Source of the DNA: Synergistaceae bacterium
GTDB taxonomy: Bacteria > Synergistota > Synergistia > Synergistales > Aminobacteriaceae
Direction: 5' to 3'
Length of the DNA: 64,000 nt
Assembly (NCBI GenBank): GCA_017451025.1
Contig: JAFSSM010000015.1
Span: forward strand, 1-64,000
In this document: positions 42,893 to 52,018 of the stretch, one piece after another
How positions within the stretch are numbered: the stretch's first letter is position 1
Layout: every line of letters begins with the position of its first letter
Made by a program: the position numbers and the translations under genes
The notes under the pieces: generated by a model
What the model was told of the DNA's origin: nothing
Seen by the model: only the letters and a program-made list of their open reading frames with translations
Database searches by the model: none

Positions 42893-43564
42893 TTATGCCT
42901 CCGGCGTTTGAAGGGTATGGTAGCCCGTGAGCCTTCTGGCTTCCTTTAGGGGCATTCCGGCCCTGACGTGAGCAAGTATCTGCTGTTCTACCTTCTCGAT
43001 GTTCAGAGCAACTTCCAGAACCTCGCTTACCCTCTCGAACGGTACAACAATCACTCCTGTGTTGTCCCCGCAGACCAGATCTCCCGGGTTCACCTGAATC
43101 CCTGCGATGCTCACGGGGCAGTTGGTGCGGTCGACAAATACCCTGTCTTTCCCCGTAACCATGTATGTACCTTTCGTGAAGATGGGGTACTTCAGCTCAC
43201 GGATAACGTTAATATCACGGCAGACCCCGTCAATTACCGTCCCTGCTATTCCGTGCTGGGAGGCATAGATTGACATGATGTCGCCCCACACTGTGCAGTC
43301 ATCGCGTCCGTTATTGTCGAGCACCGCAACTTCTCCGGGAAGAATGTCGTCTATGAAGTCGCCTACTGTGCCCTTAGTCGTTCCGTTGGGCATGTAGTGA
43401 ACCGTGAAAGCCTGTCCGCATAAATATGTGTCAGGGACTACCGCCTTGATGTGATAGAGTGCTCCGAAAATCCTGAGCTTATCCATTGCGTCAGAGATTG
43501 ACGGGACATCAAGCCTCTTGTATTCCGCTATAATTTCCGGTGCTAACGTTCTCTCTGCTAACAT
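42893..43564 (-). CDS. RraA-family aldolase/decarboxylase, copy B
   Basis: A 223-residue protein with the same plan as copy A: LDVPSISDAMDKL, GQAFTVHYMPNGTTKGTVGD, WGDIMSIYASQHG, GVCRDINVIRELKYPIF. The catalytic CRD is kept. The pairwise identity with copy A looks low, so they probably have different substrates. It sits directly between the two GltS-type genes (one base to gltS, 12 to the next). A role in cleaving 4-carbon or 6-carbon hydroxy-oxo acids is inferred from the family. Confidence 0.87.
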   Translation of the reverse strand: MLAERTLAPEIIAEYKRLDVPSISDAMDKLRIFGALYHIKAVVPDTYLCGQAFTVHYMPNGTTKGTVGDFIDDILPGEVAVLDNNGRDDCTVWGDIMSIYASQHGIAGTVIDGVCRDINVIRELKYPIFTKGTYMVTGKDRVFVDRTNCPVSIAGIQVNPGDLVCGDNTGVIVVPFERVSEVLEVALNIEKVEQQILAHVRAGMPLKEARRLTGYHTLQTPEA

Positions 43565-43576
43565 AATTATTCCTCC

Positions 43577-44899
43577 CTAGAAAATTTTTCTGTGCGTGTT
43601 CATGAACAACAAGCCTATTCCGTAACATACGGCCATCAATCCCGCGCCAAAACCCAGCAGCATCATCGTACCGTTCTCAAGCACAGCAAGCTCAGGACCG
43701 ACAGCTATCATTCCAACCCATATGGGCATGAACAGGAACAGCCCCATTCCTCCGGCATCACCCGCACAGCTCTCCGTCTTGGGGTCAATGCACCGCAGAA
43801 GCGTTAATCCTGTTGCCGCGTTGCCTATGCACTGCCCGAACACAACAACCATCTTCTCGAACCACTGCTCTCTGCAAATCTTCGCGCTCATGTACACATA
43901 CAGGAACGTCAATATCGCGAGCATAAGCACACAGTAAATAGTTATCGGGATGATGAACGAGACCATTGCACTCACGCTGATTGTCCCAACGGCTGACACA
44001 ATCAGGTATTCCAGACAGAAACCGCTGATGTTGGAGCAGGTCTTCTTGTCGACGTAAACATCTGCTCCGGTCCTGCACATGATCGGCCAGATTATTATTG
44101 CGCCGATTATTCCCAGCACCAGGTCATTAACATTCTTGAAGTAGGGGGAGATGTAGGTTATCCCTGCAAGCCTGAGTACATATCCCAGCATTATGCACAG
44201 CGAGATGAAGAACATCTGCAGGGCTATAGCGTTTATTCCGGCTGTCGAGGTCTTCACTGTGCCGATTGGGGTCTGCTTCTCTACAGGCATAGGCCCTCCG
44301 TAATAATCCGGCGGCAATTTCTCGGGCTTGTCGACAAACTCACAATAGCCTTTGCGTATTCCCCAGTTCAGCAGGGGCATTCCGATTGTGAGAGCGGCAA
44401 CGAGTCCCACAGTTGCGATTACCATCGATATACCCATGAAGTCAGGGTAACCCTTCTCCGTGAAGATTGCGGACGCGCTTCCTGCGGCACCATGTCCTGC
44501 GAAGAAGGAGTATATTGCGCTTATTCCCCAGTTAGGCGGCATGTTGGTCCAGACTTTGGAGAGCAGTGCACCGATGCCCACACCGAAGAATAACTGCGCT
44601 CCGTATGTCCCTGCGGCAACAAGAGTGTAATCCATGTATGAACGTGCTCTCTTGCTGTCAAATTTTGTCCCGAACACAAGGCAGGTCAATATTATGATGA
44701 TTAGGAAGTTGGGGTACTTGCCTATCATGGGGGATATGGGAACAATGTTAAGGACTTGAGGTCCGCAAATAAGGAGCATTATTCCGCCGACGACTGATGA
44801 GGGCATGAATATTCTCTGAAGAACCGGGAACTTCTCGCGCACAAACCAGCCTAATCCAAGAAAAATATTGAGTATCATGAAGTCTAACAGCAGGTTCAT
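43577..44899 (-). CDS. GltS-like carrier, longer paralogue
   Basis: A 440-residue membrane carrier related to GltS: FMPSSVVGGIMLL, FFAGHGAAGSASAIFTEKG (the GHG loop) and FGQCIGNAATGLTLLRCIDP (second loop). It is longer and more divergent than the other GltS here and carries a cytoplasmic loop of about 30 residues (DKPEKLPPDYYGGPMPVEKQ). It is the first gene of the four-gene minus-strand set, divergent from a LysR regulator that probably controls it. Substrate unknown. Confidence 0.85.
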   Translation of the reverse strand: MNLLLDFMILNIFLGLGWFVREKFPVLQRIFMPSSVVGGIMLLICGPQVLNIVPISPMIGKYPNFLIIIILTCLVFGTKFDSKRARSYMDYTLVAAGTYGAQLFFGVGIGALLSKVWTNMPPNWGISAIYSFFAGHGAAGSASAIFTEKGYPDFMGISMVIATVGLVAALTIGMPLLNWGIRKGYCEFVDKPEKLPPDYYGGPMPVEKQTPIGTVKTSTAGINAIALQMFFISLCIMLGYVLRLAGITYISPYFKNVNDLVLGIIGAIIIWPIMCRTGADVYVDKKTCSNISGFCLEYLIVSAVGTISVSAMVSFIIPITIYCVLMLAILTFLYVYMSAKICREQWFEKMVVVFGQCIGNAATGLTLLRCIDPKTESCAGDAGGMGLFLFMPIWVGMIAVGPELAVLENGTMMLLGFGAGLMAVCYGIGLLFMNTHRKIF

Positions 44900-44952
44900 T
44901 GATGACTGCCTCCATTATGATCCAAATTTTCCTTCGCGCGTCGGAATGCGTG

Positions 44953-45004
44953 TATAATATCAGTGTCTATATTTCCCGTAAAACAGATAATTAACATGAT
45001 TAAT
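44953..45004 (+). promoter_or_regulatory. Divergent control region with LysR-type palindrome
   Basis: TATAAT occurs at 44953-44958 and an interrupted palindrome ATTAACATGATTAAT at 44990-45004, a T-N11-A-type site as LysR proteins use. It lies 38 bases before the LysR ATG (45043) and about 90 before the GltS-like gene. The operator call is based on symmetry and position. Confidence 0.45.
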
Positions 45005-45042
45005 ATTTGCTGAACAGATTATTTCAGGCTGGGAGTGAGAGC

Positions 45043-45966
45043 ATGACCTATGAGCAAATCGAAGCCTTCATCGCGATAATGACCTACGGCACGATAACAA
45101 GTGCCTCTAACTTTCTGCACGTCTCGCAGTCAACGGTGTCATCACGTATCCAAATGCTGGAGGACGAATTAGGTGCAACCCTCCTCGTCAGGCACAAAGG
45201 ACACAGAAATATTGAGCTTACCCCTCACGGCCAAGCCTTCCTGCCGTTAGCATCTCAATGGTCCTCAGTCTTTCGGGACAGCAGAAACCTCAACACGTTA
45301 GCCAGCATTCAGACGCTCTCAATAGCCAGCGTTGACGCGGTGAACAATTACACGTTCGTACCACTCTTCAACCGCATAATAGACACTCAGCCAAACATAC
45401 GCCTTCAGATTCGCACGCACCATTCCGACGAAATTCACGGCCTCATATCCAACAGGACAGCAGATATTGGCTTTGTGTTCTCACGCTCGCCGTACCCCGA
45501 CATAATTTCGCGCCCGGTCTATCGTGAATTGATGTACCTGATTTGCCGTTCTGACAGCCCATATTACGACGGCATATCTCCTGAAGAGTTAGAGCCTGAT
45601 AACGAGATATATTTGCATTGGGGGCTGGACTTCCAGCAGTGGCACAACAGGTTCTTTCCCCCTGACCGTTACCCTGTAATCAGCGTCAATACCGGCTCAA
45701 TGCTTCAGCACTACCTTGACGCACCGATGAGGTGGGCAGTTGCTCCGCGCAGTGTCGTGAATGCAATAGCTCACCGCAAAAACCTGACCTGCCGCACGCT
45801 GAGCGAGCCTCCTGCGCCGCGAATATGCTACATGCTGACGAACAGGTACCCAAATTCACGGAGGGTTGAGGCAATCAGGACTTTTACGGCTGAGCTTGAG
45901 GAGTTCATAGCAGGAAATTCTGACATATGCAGGTTTGAAGAATGGATGCTAAATCATAAGGAGTGA
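45043..45966 (+). CDS. LysR-family transcriptional regulator
   Basis: A 307-residue protein. The N-terminal winged HTH is TYEQIEAFIAIMTYGTITSA and LHVSQSTVSSRIQMLEDELG. The C-terminal co-inducer domain has the two-lobe pattern (IRLQIRTHHSDEIHGLISNR, ADIGFVFSR). ATG 45043 follows GGGAG; the frame start at 45007 is not supported. It faces the GltS/RraA set and shares the gap with it, so control of that set by an organic-acid inducer is likely (inference). It overlaps or abuts the TIM-barrel gene. Confidence 0.93.
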   Translation: MTYEQIEAFIAIMTYGTITSASNFLHVSQSTVSSRIQMLEDELGATLLVRHKGHRNIELTPHGQAFLPLASQWSSVFRDSRNLNTLASIQTLSIASVDAVNNYTFVPLFNRIIDTQPNIRLQIRTHHSDEIHGLISNRTADIGFVFSRSPYPDIISRPVYRELMYLICRSDSPYYDGISPEELEPDNEIYLHWGLDFQQWHNRFFPPDRYPVISVNTGSMLQHYLDAPMRWAVAPRSVVNAIAHRKNLTCRTLSEPPAPRICYMLTNRYPNSRRVEAIRTFTAELEEFIAGNSDICRFEEWMLNHKE

Positions 45967-45971
45967 TTATT

Positions 45972-46766
45972 GTGGTGAAATTTGGGTTCTGTGTCAACCT
46001 CACGCAAGAGGCTGACAATATGGCAGGTATTACGTACGCCCCGGTTCTTGCGGAAGCAGGGTATGACTACATAGAGCTTCCTGCTGACAGGATTTCCCGT
46101 TTGTCTGAGACGGAGTATAAGCATGTATTGGCGGTACTTCAGGACTGCGTACTGCCCTGCATGGCTTGCAATAACTTTCTGCCTTCGTCGTTATGTCTGA
46201 CTGGAGAAGAGGTTACTCCAATTGCAGAAGTAAAGTCCTATCTGGAGTTTGCCTTCGAACGTATTGCATCACTAGGAGCAAAAGTCGTAGTGTTCGGGAG
46301 TCCATGGTCGAGGAACTGCCCTCCTGGATTCGATTTTGCCCGTGCAGAAGAACAAGTAGCTGACTTCCTAATAACAGCTTCAGAAATGGCTTCGGGTATA
46401 ACTATCGCCATCGAAAATAACAACAAGAGCGAGACCAACATGATGAATCTCGTTGCTGATGTTGGGAGAATGGTCAGCATAGTCGGACGCGAGAACGTCA
46501 AAATGCATTGTGATTACTATCACCTGCGTTTTGCAGGTGAGGCCCCCGAAGTACTGTATGATTTTCCAGGCCAGCTAGCCCATATACATATTGCTCGCCT
46601 GAAGAATAGAAGCTATTTCACCAGTTTGGACGGAGAAGTCCCGGAGATATACCGTTTTGCGGACGTATTGAGGAAACTGGATTACTCCGGCGGGTTAAGC
46701 ATAGAGGCTCTTGGCAAAGCAGAAGCAGCACAGAATCTCAAAATAATGAAGCAGGTATTCAGTTGA
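45972..46766 (+). CDS. Xylose-isomerase-like TIM barrel protein
   Basis: A 264-residue protein of the sugar phosphate isomerase/epimerase fold: VKFGFCVNLTQE, AGYDYIELPADRI, GAKVVVFGSPWSRNCP, ITIAIENNNKSETN (Glu ligand), VKMHCDYYHLRFAG (Asp/His ligands) and SIEALGK. It would isomerise or epimerise a small sugar or hydroxy acid using a divalent metal. The start is one of two adjacent GTG codons (45972 or 45975) with AAGGAG upstream. It is translationally close to lysR, so it belongs to the same catabolic island. Confidence 0.85.
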   Translation: MVKFGFCVNLTQEADNMAGITYAPVLAEAGYDYIELPADRISRLSETEYKHVLAVLQDCVLPCMACNNFLPSSLCLTGEEVTPIAEVKSYLEFAFERIASLGAKVVVFGSPWSRNCPPGFDFARAEEQVADFLITASEMASGITIAIENNNKSETNMMNLVADVGRMVSIVGRENVKMHCDYYHLRFAGEAPEVLYDFPGQLAHIHIARLKNRSYFTSLDGEVPEIYRFADVLRKLDYSGGLSIEALGKAEAAQNLKIMKQVFS

Positions 46767-46805
46767 AATAGTGAGAGTGAGATAATACCTGCTGAGGTGA
46801 TAATC

Positions 46806-47738
46806 ATGAATTTTCTTCGCAAGGTCAGCGAAGCATTCGGGCGGTATATGGCCGCTATCGTCGTCGTCGTTACTCTTCTTGCACTGTTCGTCCCGCAGTC
46901 GTCCCTCTGGATTCAAACAGGCTGGATTACCCCGCTCCTCATGATAATAATGTTCGGAATGGGCCTTACCCTCGACTTCAAGGATTTTGCTCTGGTCTTC
47001 ACGAAGCCCAAGTATATTTTGCTGGGATGCCTCGCTCAGTTCGTTATAATGCCCGCATTGGCTTACGGCTTGAGTGTGGCGTTTGCCCTCGATGTTGCGC
47101 TGATGGCAGGAGTTATTCTCGTCGGGACTTGTCCCGGAGGAACTAGCAGCAACGTCATTACGTACCTCTCAAAAGGTGATGTCGCGTTGAGCGTGGGCAT
47201 GACCAGCGTAAACACTCTGCTTGCTCCCTTCCTGACACCCGCAATAACTTACATGCTCCTGCGCACAACTGTACATGTAGATATTTTCGCAATGTTCATG
47301 TCCATCGTTCAGGTAGTTATTGTGCCGATAGTGCTCGGCTTCGTCATCAATAAGTTATTCGCGAAAATTACGCGTGCCCTCGTCGATGTTCTGCCTGCTG
47401 TTAGCGTAACGGCAATATGCATGATCGTTGCGTGCGTCGTCTCTCACAATGCGGCCCGCATCCTCTCGACGGGATGGCTTGTGTTCGCCGTAGTCTTCCT
47501 CCACAACATGCTGGGGTATTTCTGCGGCTTCCTGCTCGGTAAAATTCTGCGACTGGATATTCCCAAAACTAAGGCACTCTCGATTGAAGTGGGTATGCAG
47601 AACTCAGGATTAGCTACAAGCCTGGCTGGAAGTTCTTTCCCTGATTTGGCGATGGCTACAGTTCCAGGAGCAATATTCAGCGTGTGGCACAATATTTCGG
47701 GTGCATTGCTTGCCAGTGTATATAGACGCTGGGAGTAA
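46806..47738 (+). CDS. Bile acid:sodium symporter (BASS) family transporter
   Basis: A 310-residue membrane protein with about ten helices. FGMGLTLDFKDF, GVILVGTCPGGTSSNVITYL and SIEVGMQNSGLATSLA are the BASS sodium- and substrate-site motifs. Bacterial members import organic anions such as pantoate, pyruvate-like or sulfur compounds; the name reflects homology, not bile-acid use. ATG 46806 follows GAGGTGAT. It is the last gene of the LysR-TIM-BASS set. Confidence 0.9.
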   Translation: MNFLRKVSEAFGRYMAAIVVVVTLLALFVPQSSLWIQTGWITPLLMIIMFGMGLTLDFKDFALVFTKPKYILLGCLAQFVIMPALAYGLSVAFALDVALMAGVILVGTCPGGTSSNVITYLSKGDVALSVGMTSVNTLLAPFLTPAITYMLLRTTVHVDIFAMFMSIVQVVIVPIVLGFVINKLFAKITRALVDVLPAVSVTAICMIVACVVSHNAARILSTGWLVFAVVFLHNMLGYFCGFLLGKILRLDIPKTKALSIEVGMQNSGLATSLAGSSFPDLAMATVPGAIFSVWHNISGALLASVYRRWE

Positions 47739-47742
47739 AAAC

Positions 47743-47771
47743 TTGTCAGAGGAATTTTTTGCGCGTATAAT
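47743..47771 (+). promoter_or_regulatory. Promoter of the rimP-nusA-infB operon
   Basis: TTGTCA (47743-47748), 17 bases, TATAAT (47766-47771): nearly the sigma-70 consensus. Transcription would start near 47778, giving a leader of about 75 bases that contains a terminator-like hairpin. Confidence 0.8.
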
Positions 47772-47806
47772 TCAGCTAATTTCACACTAATTTATTATTA
47801 ACGTGG

Positions 47807-47839
47807 AAGGAGCGGGAACTTCAGCCCTCTCCTTTTTTT
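47807..47839 (+). terminator. Leader terminator before rimP
   Basis: GGAG-c-GGG pairs with CCC-t-CTCC around the loop AACTTCAG, followed by seven T. It lies between the strong promoter and the rimP ATG at 47854, so most transcripts must read through it. Leader terminators before rimP are known in other bacteria, where NusA feedback is a possible control. Confidence 0.75.
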
Positions 47840-47853
47840 ATTAGGATGAGTTT

Positions 47854-48345
47854 ATGGACAATAACTTTTTGCTCAGAATTGAAGAGATAGTTGCGGGTTT
47901 AGGTTATGAGTGCGTCCACGTCAGCATCAAGTCCGACTTCGGCAGGCTCAGGCTTCAGGTGTTAATAGACACTTTAGGCGGAATTAATGTTGATGACTGC
48001 GAATTAGTATCGAGACGCATAAACAGGTTTCTCGACACTTCGCCGGATCTGCCCGAACTCGACAAGGGACGCTATTACCTCGAAGTATCGTCGCCTGGTG
48101 TTGAGCGTCCGCTCTACAAGCTGGAGGACTATACCCGTTTCACAGGACGGGAAGTCCGCATCAGGCTGGCGAAACCATCAGCCGGCCGCAAGACATTTAC
48201 GGGAGAAATTCTCGGAGCTGAAGGCGAAAACGTGAAGCTGTTATGCGGAAATGAAGAGAAGCATATACCGTTTGCAGAAATAAAGGGGGCTAACTTGGTC
48301 TACAAGTTTAATGATGAACACTCTAAAGGAAGGAAGAAATCTTAA
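47854..48345 (+). CDS. rimP: Ribosome maturation factor RimP
   Basis: A 163-residue protein with the RimP signatures VDDCELVSRRINRFLD and YYLEVSSPGVERPLYK, and a C-terminal SH3-like domain (GREVRIRLAKPSAGRKTFTG). It assists 30S subunit maturation. It starts after TTAGGATG, and its final base overlaps nusA. Place at the head of rimP-nusA-infB is conserved across bacteria. Confidence 0.95.
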   Translation: MDNNFLLRIEEIVAGLGYECVHVSIKSDFGRLRLQVLIDTLGGINVDDCELVSRRINRFLDTSPDLPELDKGRYYLEVSSPGVERPLYKLEDYTRFTGREVRIRLAKPSAGRKTFTGEILGAEGENVKLLCGNEEKHIPFAEIKGANLVYKFNDEHSKGRKKS

Positions 48346-49433
48346 TGCGTTTAGGGCATGACTTCATTGGTGCACTGGATACTCTGTCAGAAAGCAGGGG
48401 GCTGGATATTAACGTCATAATCTCTACACTTGAAGCTGCTCTGTCTTCGGCTTATGGCAAGTTCCACCCTGGAGAACAGAATACAGAAATACGCATTGAC
48501 CATGAAACCGGCGAAATAACCGTTAATGAATTGCGCACAGTGGTTGATACGCTCAAGAATATTGACACAGAAATTACGCTCGAAGACGCGAAAGCCTTAA
48601 AGCCTGACGCGGCAGTTGGAGATACCATCAGGATAGAGCTTAACCCGTCGGACTTTGGGAGGATAGCGGCACAAACTGCACGGCAGGTTATCACCCAGAG
48701 GCTGAGAGATGAGGCATTGAGGGCAGAGTACAGTGCATTCGTGGATAAAGTGGGCGACATGGTAACAGGTACGGTCTTCAAGATTGACGGTGATGCTGTG
48801 ATAGTCAAGCTGACCGAAAAAGCTGATGCTGTGCTGCCTAAGAAGGAACGTATTGCAGGTGAAAAGTATTTGCCTGGTGAAGTGATGAAGTTCTACGTTC
48901 TTGAGGTCAACGAGCGTTCGCGCGGACCCAGAATAGTGTTGTCGAGGACTCACCCTGGATTGTTGAAGAGGCTGATGGAGCTGGAAATCCCCGAAATTCG
49001 TCAAGGGATTGTCGAGATACGCGCATTAGTCCGGGATGGAGGTATGCGTGCCAAAGTATCGTTAGTGAGCTTAGACCCGAACGTCGATCCTGTCGGAGCA
49101 TGTGTAGGCAACGGAGGAATACGTATTAAGGCGATAAGTTCAGCCTTGCGCGGCGAAAAAGTAGATGTGGTAGTCTTCAGCCAGGATCCATTGGTGTACA
49201 TCAAGAATGCTCTGGCACCCGCACAAGTGGCAAAAGTTGAGCCGGTGCTTGACGCAGAGAAGGCTGTTAAGGTTTACGTGTATCCTGACCAGTTATCGCT
49301 CGCAATCGGGAAGAGCGGGCAGAATGTGAGACTGGCGGCAAAGCTGACCGGGTGGAAGATAGACATAACACCGGTAGAGCCTGACAGGATGCCGACGTTA
49401 AAGGACATATTCAGCGACGTATTCCACAAATAA
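48345..49433 (+). CDS. nusA: Transcription termination/antitermination protein NusA
   Basis: A 362-residue NusA: N-terminal polymerase-binding domain (1-125), S1 domain with VGDMVTGTVFKIDGDAVIVK, then two KH domains containing RIVLSRTHPGLLKRLMELEI, VGNGGIRIKAI and LAIGKSGQNVRLAAKLTG. It lacks the C-terminal acidic repeats of proteobacterial NusA, like B. subtilis. It controls pausing and termination. The usual ylxR and ylxQ genes between nusA and infB are missing here. Confidence 0.96.
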   Translation: MRLGHDFIGALDTLSESRGLDINVIISTLEAALSSAYGKFHPGEQNTEIRIDHETGEITVNELRTVVDTLKNIDTEITLEDAKALKPDAAVGDTIRIELNPSDFGRIAAQTARQVITQRLRDEALRAEYSAFVDKVGDMVTGTVFKIDGDAVIVKLTEKADAVLPKKERIAGEKYLPGEVMKFYVLEVNERSRGPRIVLSRTHPGLLKRLMELEIPEIRQGIVEIRALVRDGGMRAKVSLVSLDPNVDPVGACVGNGGIRIKAISSALRGEKVDVVVFSQDPLVYIKNALAPAQVAKVEPVLDAEKAVKVYVYPDQLSLAIGKSGQNVRLAAKLTGWKIDITPVEPDRMPTLKDIFSDVFHK

Positions 49434-49452
49434 TAGAAAGGAGCAATGCCAT

Positions 49453-51303
49453 TTGAACAAGATTAGAATTTATGACCTGGCAAAAAAACTCGGCAAGAGC
49501 AACAAGGAATTAATAGCCATACTTCAGGAGCTTGGTGTAACAGTGAGATCACACTCAAGCTCTATTGATGAAGATATAGCGCAAACTGTAGAAAACTTGA
49601 TCTCAGAGGCTCAGAATCCCCAGAAAAACGACTCATCCTCCAAGCCTAAGAAGCCCCTTAACCAGAATACGCACAGCTCTGAACATCAGAAACAGCCTCA
49701 GCCTGAACGCAAGCCGGACCTCCCCAAGCCTCAGCCTGAACCGAAGCCCGAACAGCCGAAGCATTCTTCCGAGTCAAAGCTCCAGGATGGGAAACTTGTT
49801 GAACGTCCCCCGATTATAACGGTGATGGGCCATGTAGATCACGGCAAGACGACATTGCTGGACCGTATCAGGCACGCTTCAGTTGCGGCACACGAAGCCG
49901 GAGGCATAACACAGCACATCGGTGCTTACGTAGTGATGCATGACGGCAAGCCCATAGTGTTCCTTGACACGCCCGGGCACGAAGCATTCACGGCAATGCG
50001 GGCACGCGGAGCAGACGTTACGGACATAGTTATTCTCGTGATAGGTGCTGATGACGGAGTAATGCCCCAGACGCGCGAAGCGATTGACCACATCAAGGCC
50101 GCAGGCGTTCCGCTTGTCGTAGCTATCAACAAAATCGACAAGCAGGGAGCAAAGCCCGACAGAGTCCGCCAGCAGTTAAGCGAGCTGGGGATTTTCGTCG
50201 AGGGCTGGGGCGGAGATGTCGGAGCAGTCGAAATTTCCGCAAAGCAGGGAATTGGCGTTGACGATCTGCTTGAACGGGTATTGCTCGAAGCCGAAATGCA
50301 GGAGCTTACCGGAGACCCGAACGCTGACCCCGAAGGAGTAGTAATTGAGGCGCGGCTTGACAAGGGCAGGGGCCCGGTAGCGACGGTCATTGTGAAGGAT
50401 GGGACGTTGAAGGCCGGGGATATTGTGCTTTTCGGTACAACTTGGGGCAGGACGCGCGCACTGATTGACTGGGCCGGAAAAGGTCTCAAGAAGGCGGGGC
50501 CAAGTACCCCCGTAGAAATTCTTGGTCTGGACGGCGTGCCCAATCCCGGCGAAAAGTTCACTGTTGTGAAGTCAGAACGCGACGCACGTGCCGCAATTGC
50601 CGAGACACGCAACGCAGAACGCGAAGGTGCCTCAGAGATTAAACGTGCATCACTGGAAGACCTCTACTCCAATTTGGCGGAAGGACAGCTCCCCCACTTG
50701 AACCTTGTCGTGAAATGCGACGTTCAGGGTTCGCTCGAAGCACTCTGCGCAGTTCTGGAGAAGCTCGCCACAAATGAGGTCGCCGTCTCAATCGTACACA
50801 GAGGGGTAGGCCGCATCACCGAGAGTGATGTTATGCTCGCCTCAACGTCCGGAGCTGTAATTATCGGGTTCAACGTCAGGCCGGACGGCAACGCCAAGCG
50901 TATGGCTGAGCTTAACGGGATAGAGCTCCGCATCTACAACGTAATCTATGACGTTATCGACGACGTGAAAATGGCAATGGCGGGACTGCTCAAGCCGGTT
51001 CTGCGTGAAGACACGCTCGGCGAGGTCGAGATAAGGCAGATATTCAAAGTGCCGAAGGTCGGGAAAATCGCAGGCTCTCACGTTACGCGGGGACTGGTGC
51101 GCAGAACTGCAAGGGTGCGCTTAATCCGCGACGGTATAGTTATCTGGGACGGAAAGATTGCGTCATTGCGGCACCTCAAGGACGAAGTCCGCGAACTGAA
51201 GGCCGGAATGGACTGCGGAATAAGTTTAGAGGGTTATCAGGACTTCGAGGAAGGAGATGTTCTCGAGGTCTACGATGTTATAGAGGAGAAGCGTTCACTG
51301 TAA
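49453..51303 (+). CDS. infB: Translation initiation factor IF-2
   Basis: A 616-residue IF-2, starting at TTG 49453 with AAAGGAG upstream. IF2_N (IRIYDLAKKLGKSNKELIAI) is followed by a short linker rich in Pro, Lys, Gln and Ser (about 55-115). The GTPase domain holds GHVDHGKTT, DTPGHEAFT and NKID, then domains II-IV to KRSL. It places initiator tRNA on the 30S subunit. The linker is short compared with the 880-residue E. coli form. It joins the cupin gene by a one-base stop/start overlap (TAATG). Confidence 0.96.
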   Translation: MNKIRIYDLAKKLGKSNKELIAILQELGVTVRSHSSSIDEDIAQTVENLISEAQNPQKNDSSSKPKKPLNQNTHSSEHQKQPQPERKPDLPKPQPEPKPEQPKHSSESKLQDGKLVERPPIITVMGHVDHGKTTLLDRIRHASVAAHEAGGITQHIGAYVVMHDGKPIVFLDTPGHEAFTAMRARGADVTDIVILVIGADDGVMPQTREAIDHIKAAGVPLVVAINKIDKQGAKPDRVRQQLSELGIFVEGWGGDVGAVEISAKQGIGVDDLLERVLLEAEMQELTGDPNADPEGVVIEARLDKGRGPVATVIVKDGTLKAGDIVLFGTTWGRTRALIDWAGKGLKKAGPSTPVEILGLDGVPNPGEKFTVVKSERDARAAIAETRNAEREGASEIKRASLEDLYSNLAEGQLPHLNLVVKCDVQGSLEALCAVLEKLATNEVAVSIVHRGVGRITESDVMLASTSGAVIIGFNVRPDGNAKRMAELNGIELRIYNVIYDVIDDVKMAMAGLLKPVLREDTLGEVEIRQIFKVPKVGKIAGSHVTRGLVRRTARVRLIRDGIVIWDGKIASLRHLKDEVRELKAGMDCGISLEGYQDFEEGDVLEVYDVIEEKRSL

Positions 51304-51632
51304 TGCTGATAGATTTCAATGCACAGGACGAGAAAATCTTTGAGGGCATGAACGGCGGAACAGGAAAAGTTGCCGCAAAAATGTTCATGAACTCTTCCGG
51401 AAAAGTGATTGTGAGCAGGCTGAAGCCCGGGTCATCGATAGGACTTCACACCCAGACAACGGGCAGCGACATAAATTTTGTGGTTTCCGGTACCGGCCTG
51501 GCAATTTGCGACGGCACAGAAGAGGCTTTAACGTCCGGAGTCTGTCATTACTGCCCCAAAGGTTCAAGCCACATGATAAACAATACCGGCAGTGAAGACC
51601 TTGTGCTATACACGGTGGTGCAGGAATTATGA
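51303..51632 (+). CDS. Small cupin-domain protein
   Basis: A 109-residue single cupin. GSSIGLHTQTTGSDINFVVS is the first cupin motif with His and the later acidic residue, and CPKGSSHMINNTGSEDLVLY the second, with His. The metal pattern is partly kept. Such proteins bind small ligands or act as isomerases; no substrate can be named. It is unusual in that it sits between infB and rbfA with overlaps on both sides, so it is cotranslated with ribosome factors. Confidence 0.85.
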   Translation: MLIDFNAQDEKIFEGMNGGTGKVAAKMFMNSSGKVIVSRLKPGSSIGLHTQTTGSDINFVVSGTGLAICDGTEEALTSGVCHYCPKGSSHMINNTGSEDLVLYTVVQEL

Positions 51633-52018
51633 GCAATAATCTGCGTATGTCGCGCATAAACAAACAGCTTCAGCGTGAACTTGCACTCATTTTCGAGACG
51701 GAGATAAAGAAGTCCAGCCTCAAGGGCATAATTATTACCGGCGTGGACTGCACAAAGGATCTGCTGAAGGCCCGTGTATGGTTCACTGCGATTGACCCGA
51801 GAAAACGTCCCGGCATCTTGAAGGACTTGAACGAGGTGAAGGGTGCAGTGCGCGGACTTCTTGGCCGGACAATCAAGCTGAGGCGTGTTCCGGAACTGGA
51901 GTTTGTGATCGACACCAGCGAGGACTACGGCGCAAAGATTGACGCAATACTCGACGGACTGGGCTTCAGCTCAAATTACCGTGAGGGTAATGATTTGGAG
52001 GAAGATTATGACGAATGA
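51629..52018 (+). CDS. rbfA: Ribosome-binding factor A
   Basis: A 129-residue KH-fold protein: RMSRINKQLQRELALIFETE at the start, a central VDCTKDLLKARVWFTAID and the closing RRVPELEFVIDTSEDYGAKI, all RbfA signatures. It helps 16S 5' end maturation and cold adaptation. ATG 51629 overlaps the cupin stop by four bases, and the 3' end overlaps the DHH gene. Confidence 0.94.
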   Translation: MSNNLRMSRINKQLQRELALIFETEIKKSSLKGIIITGVDCTKDLLKARVWFTAIDPRKRPGILKDLNEVKGAVRGLLGRTIKLRRVPELEFVIDTSEDYGAKIDAILDGLGFSSNYREGNDLEEDYDE

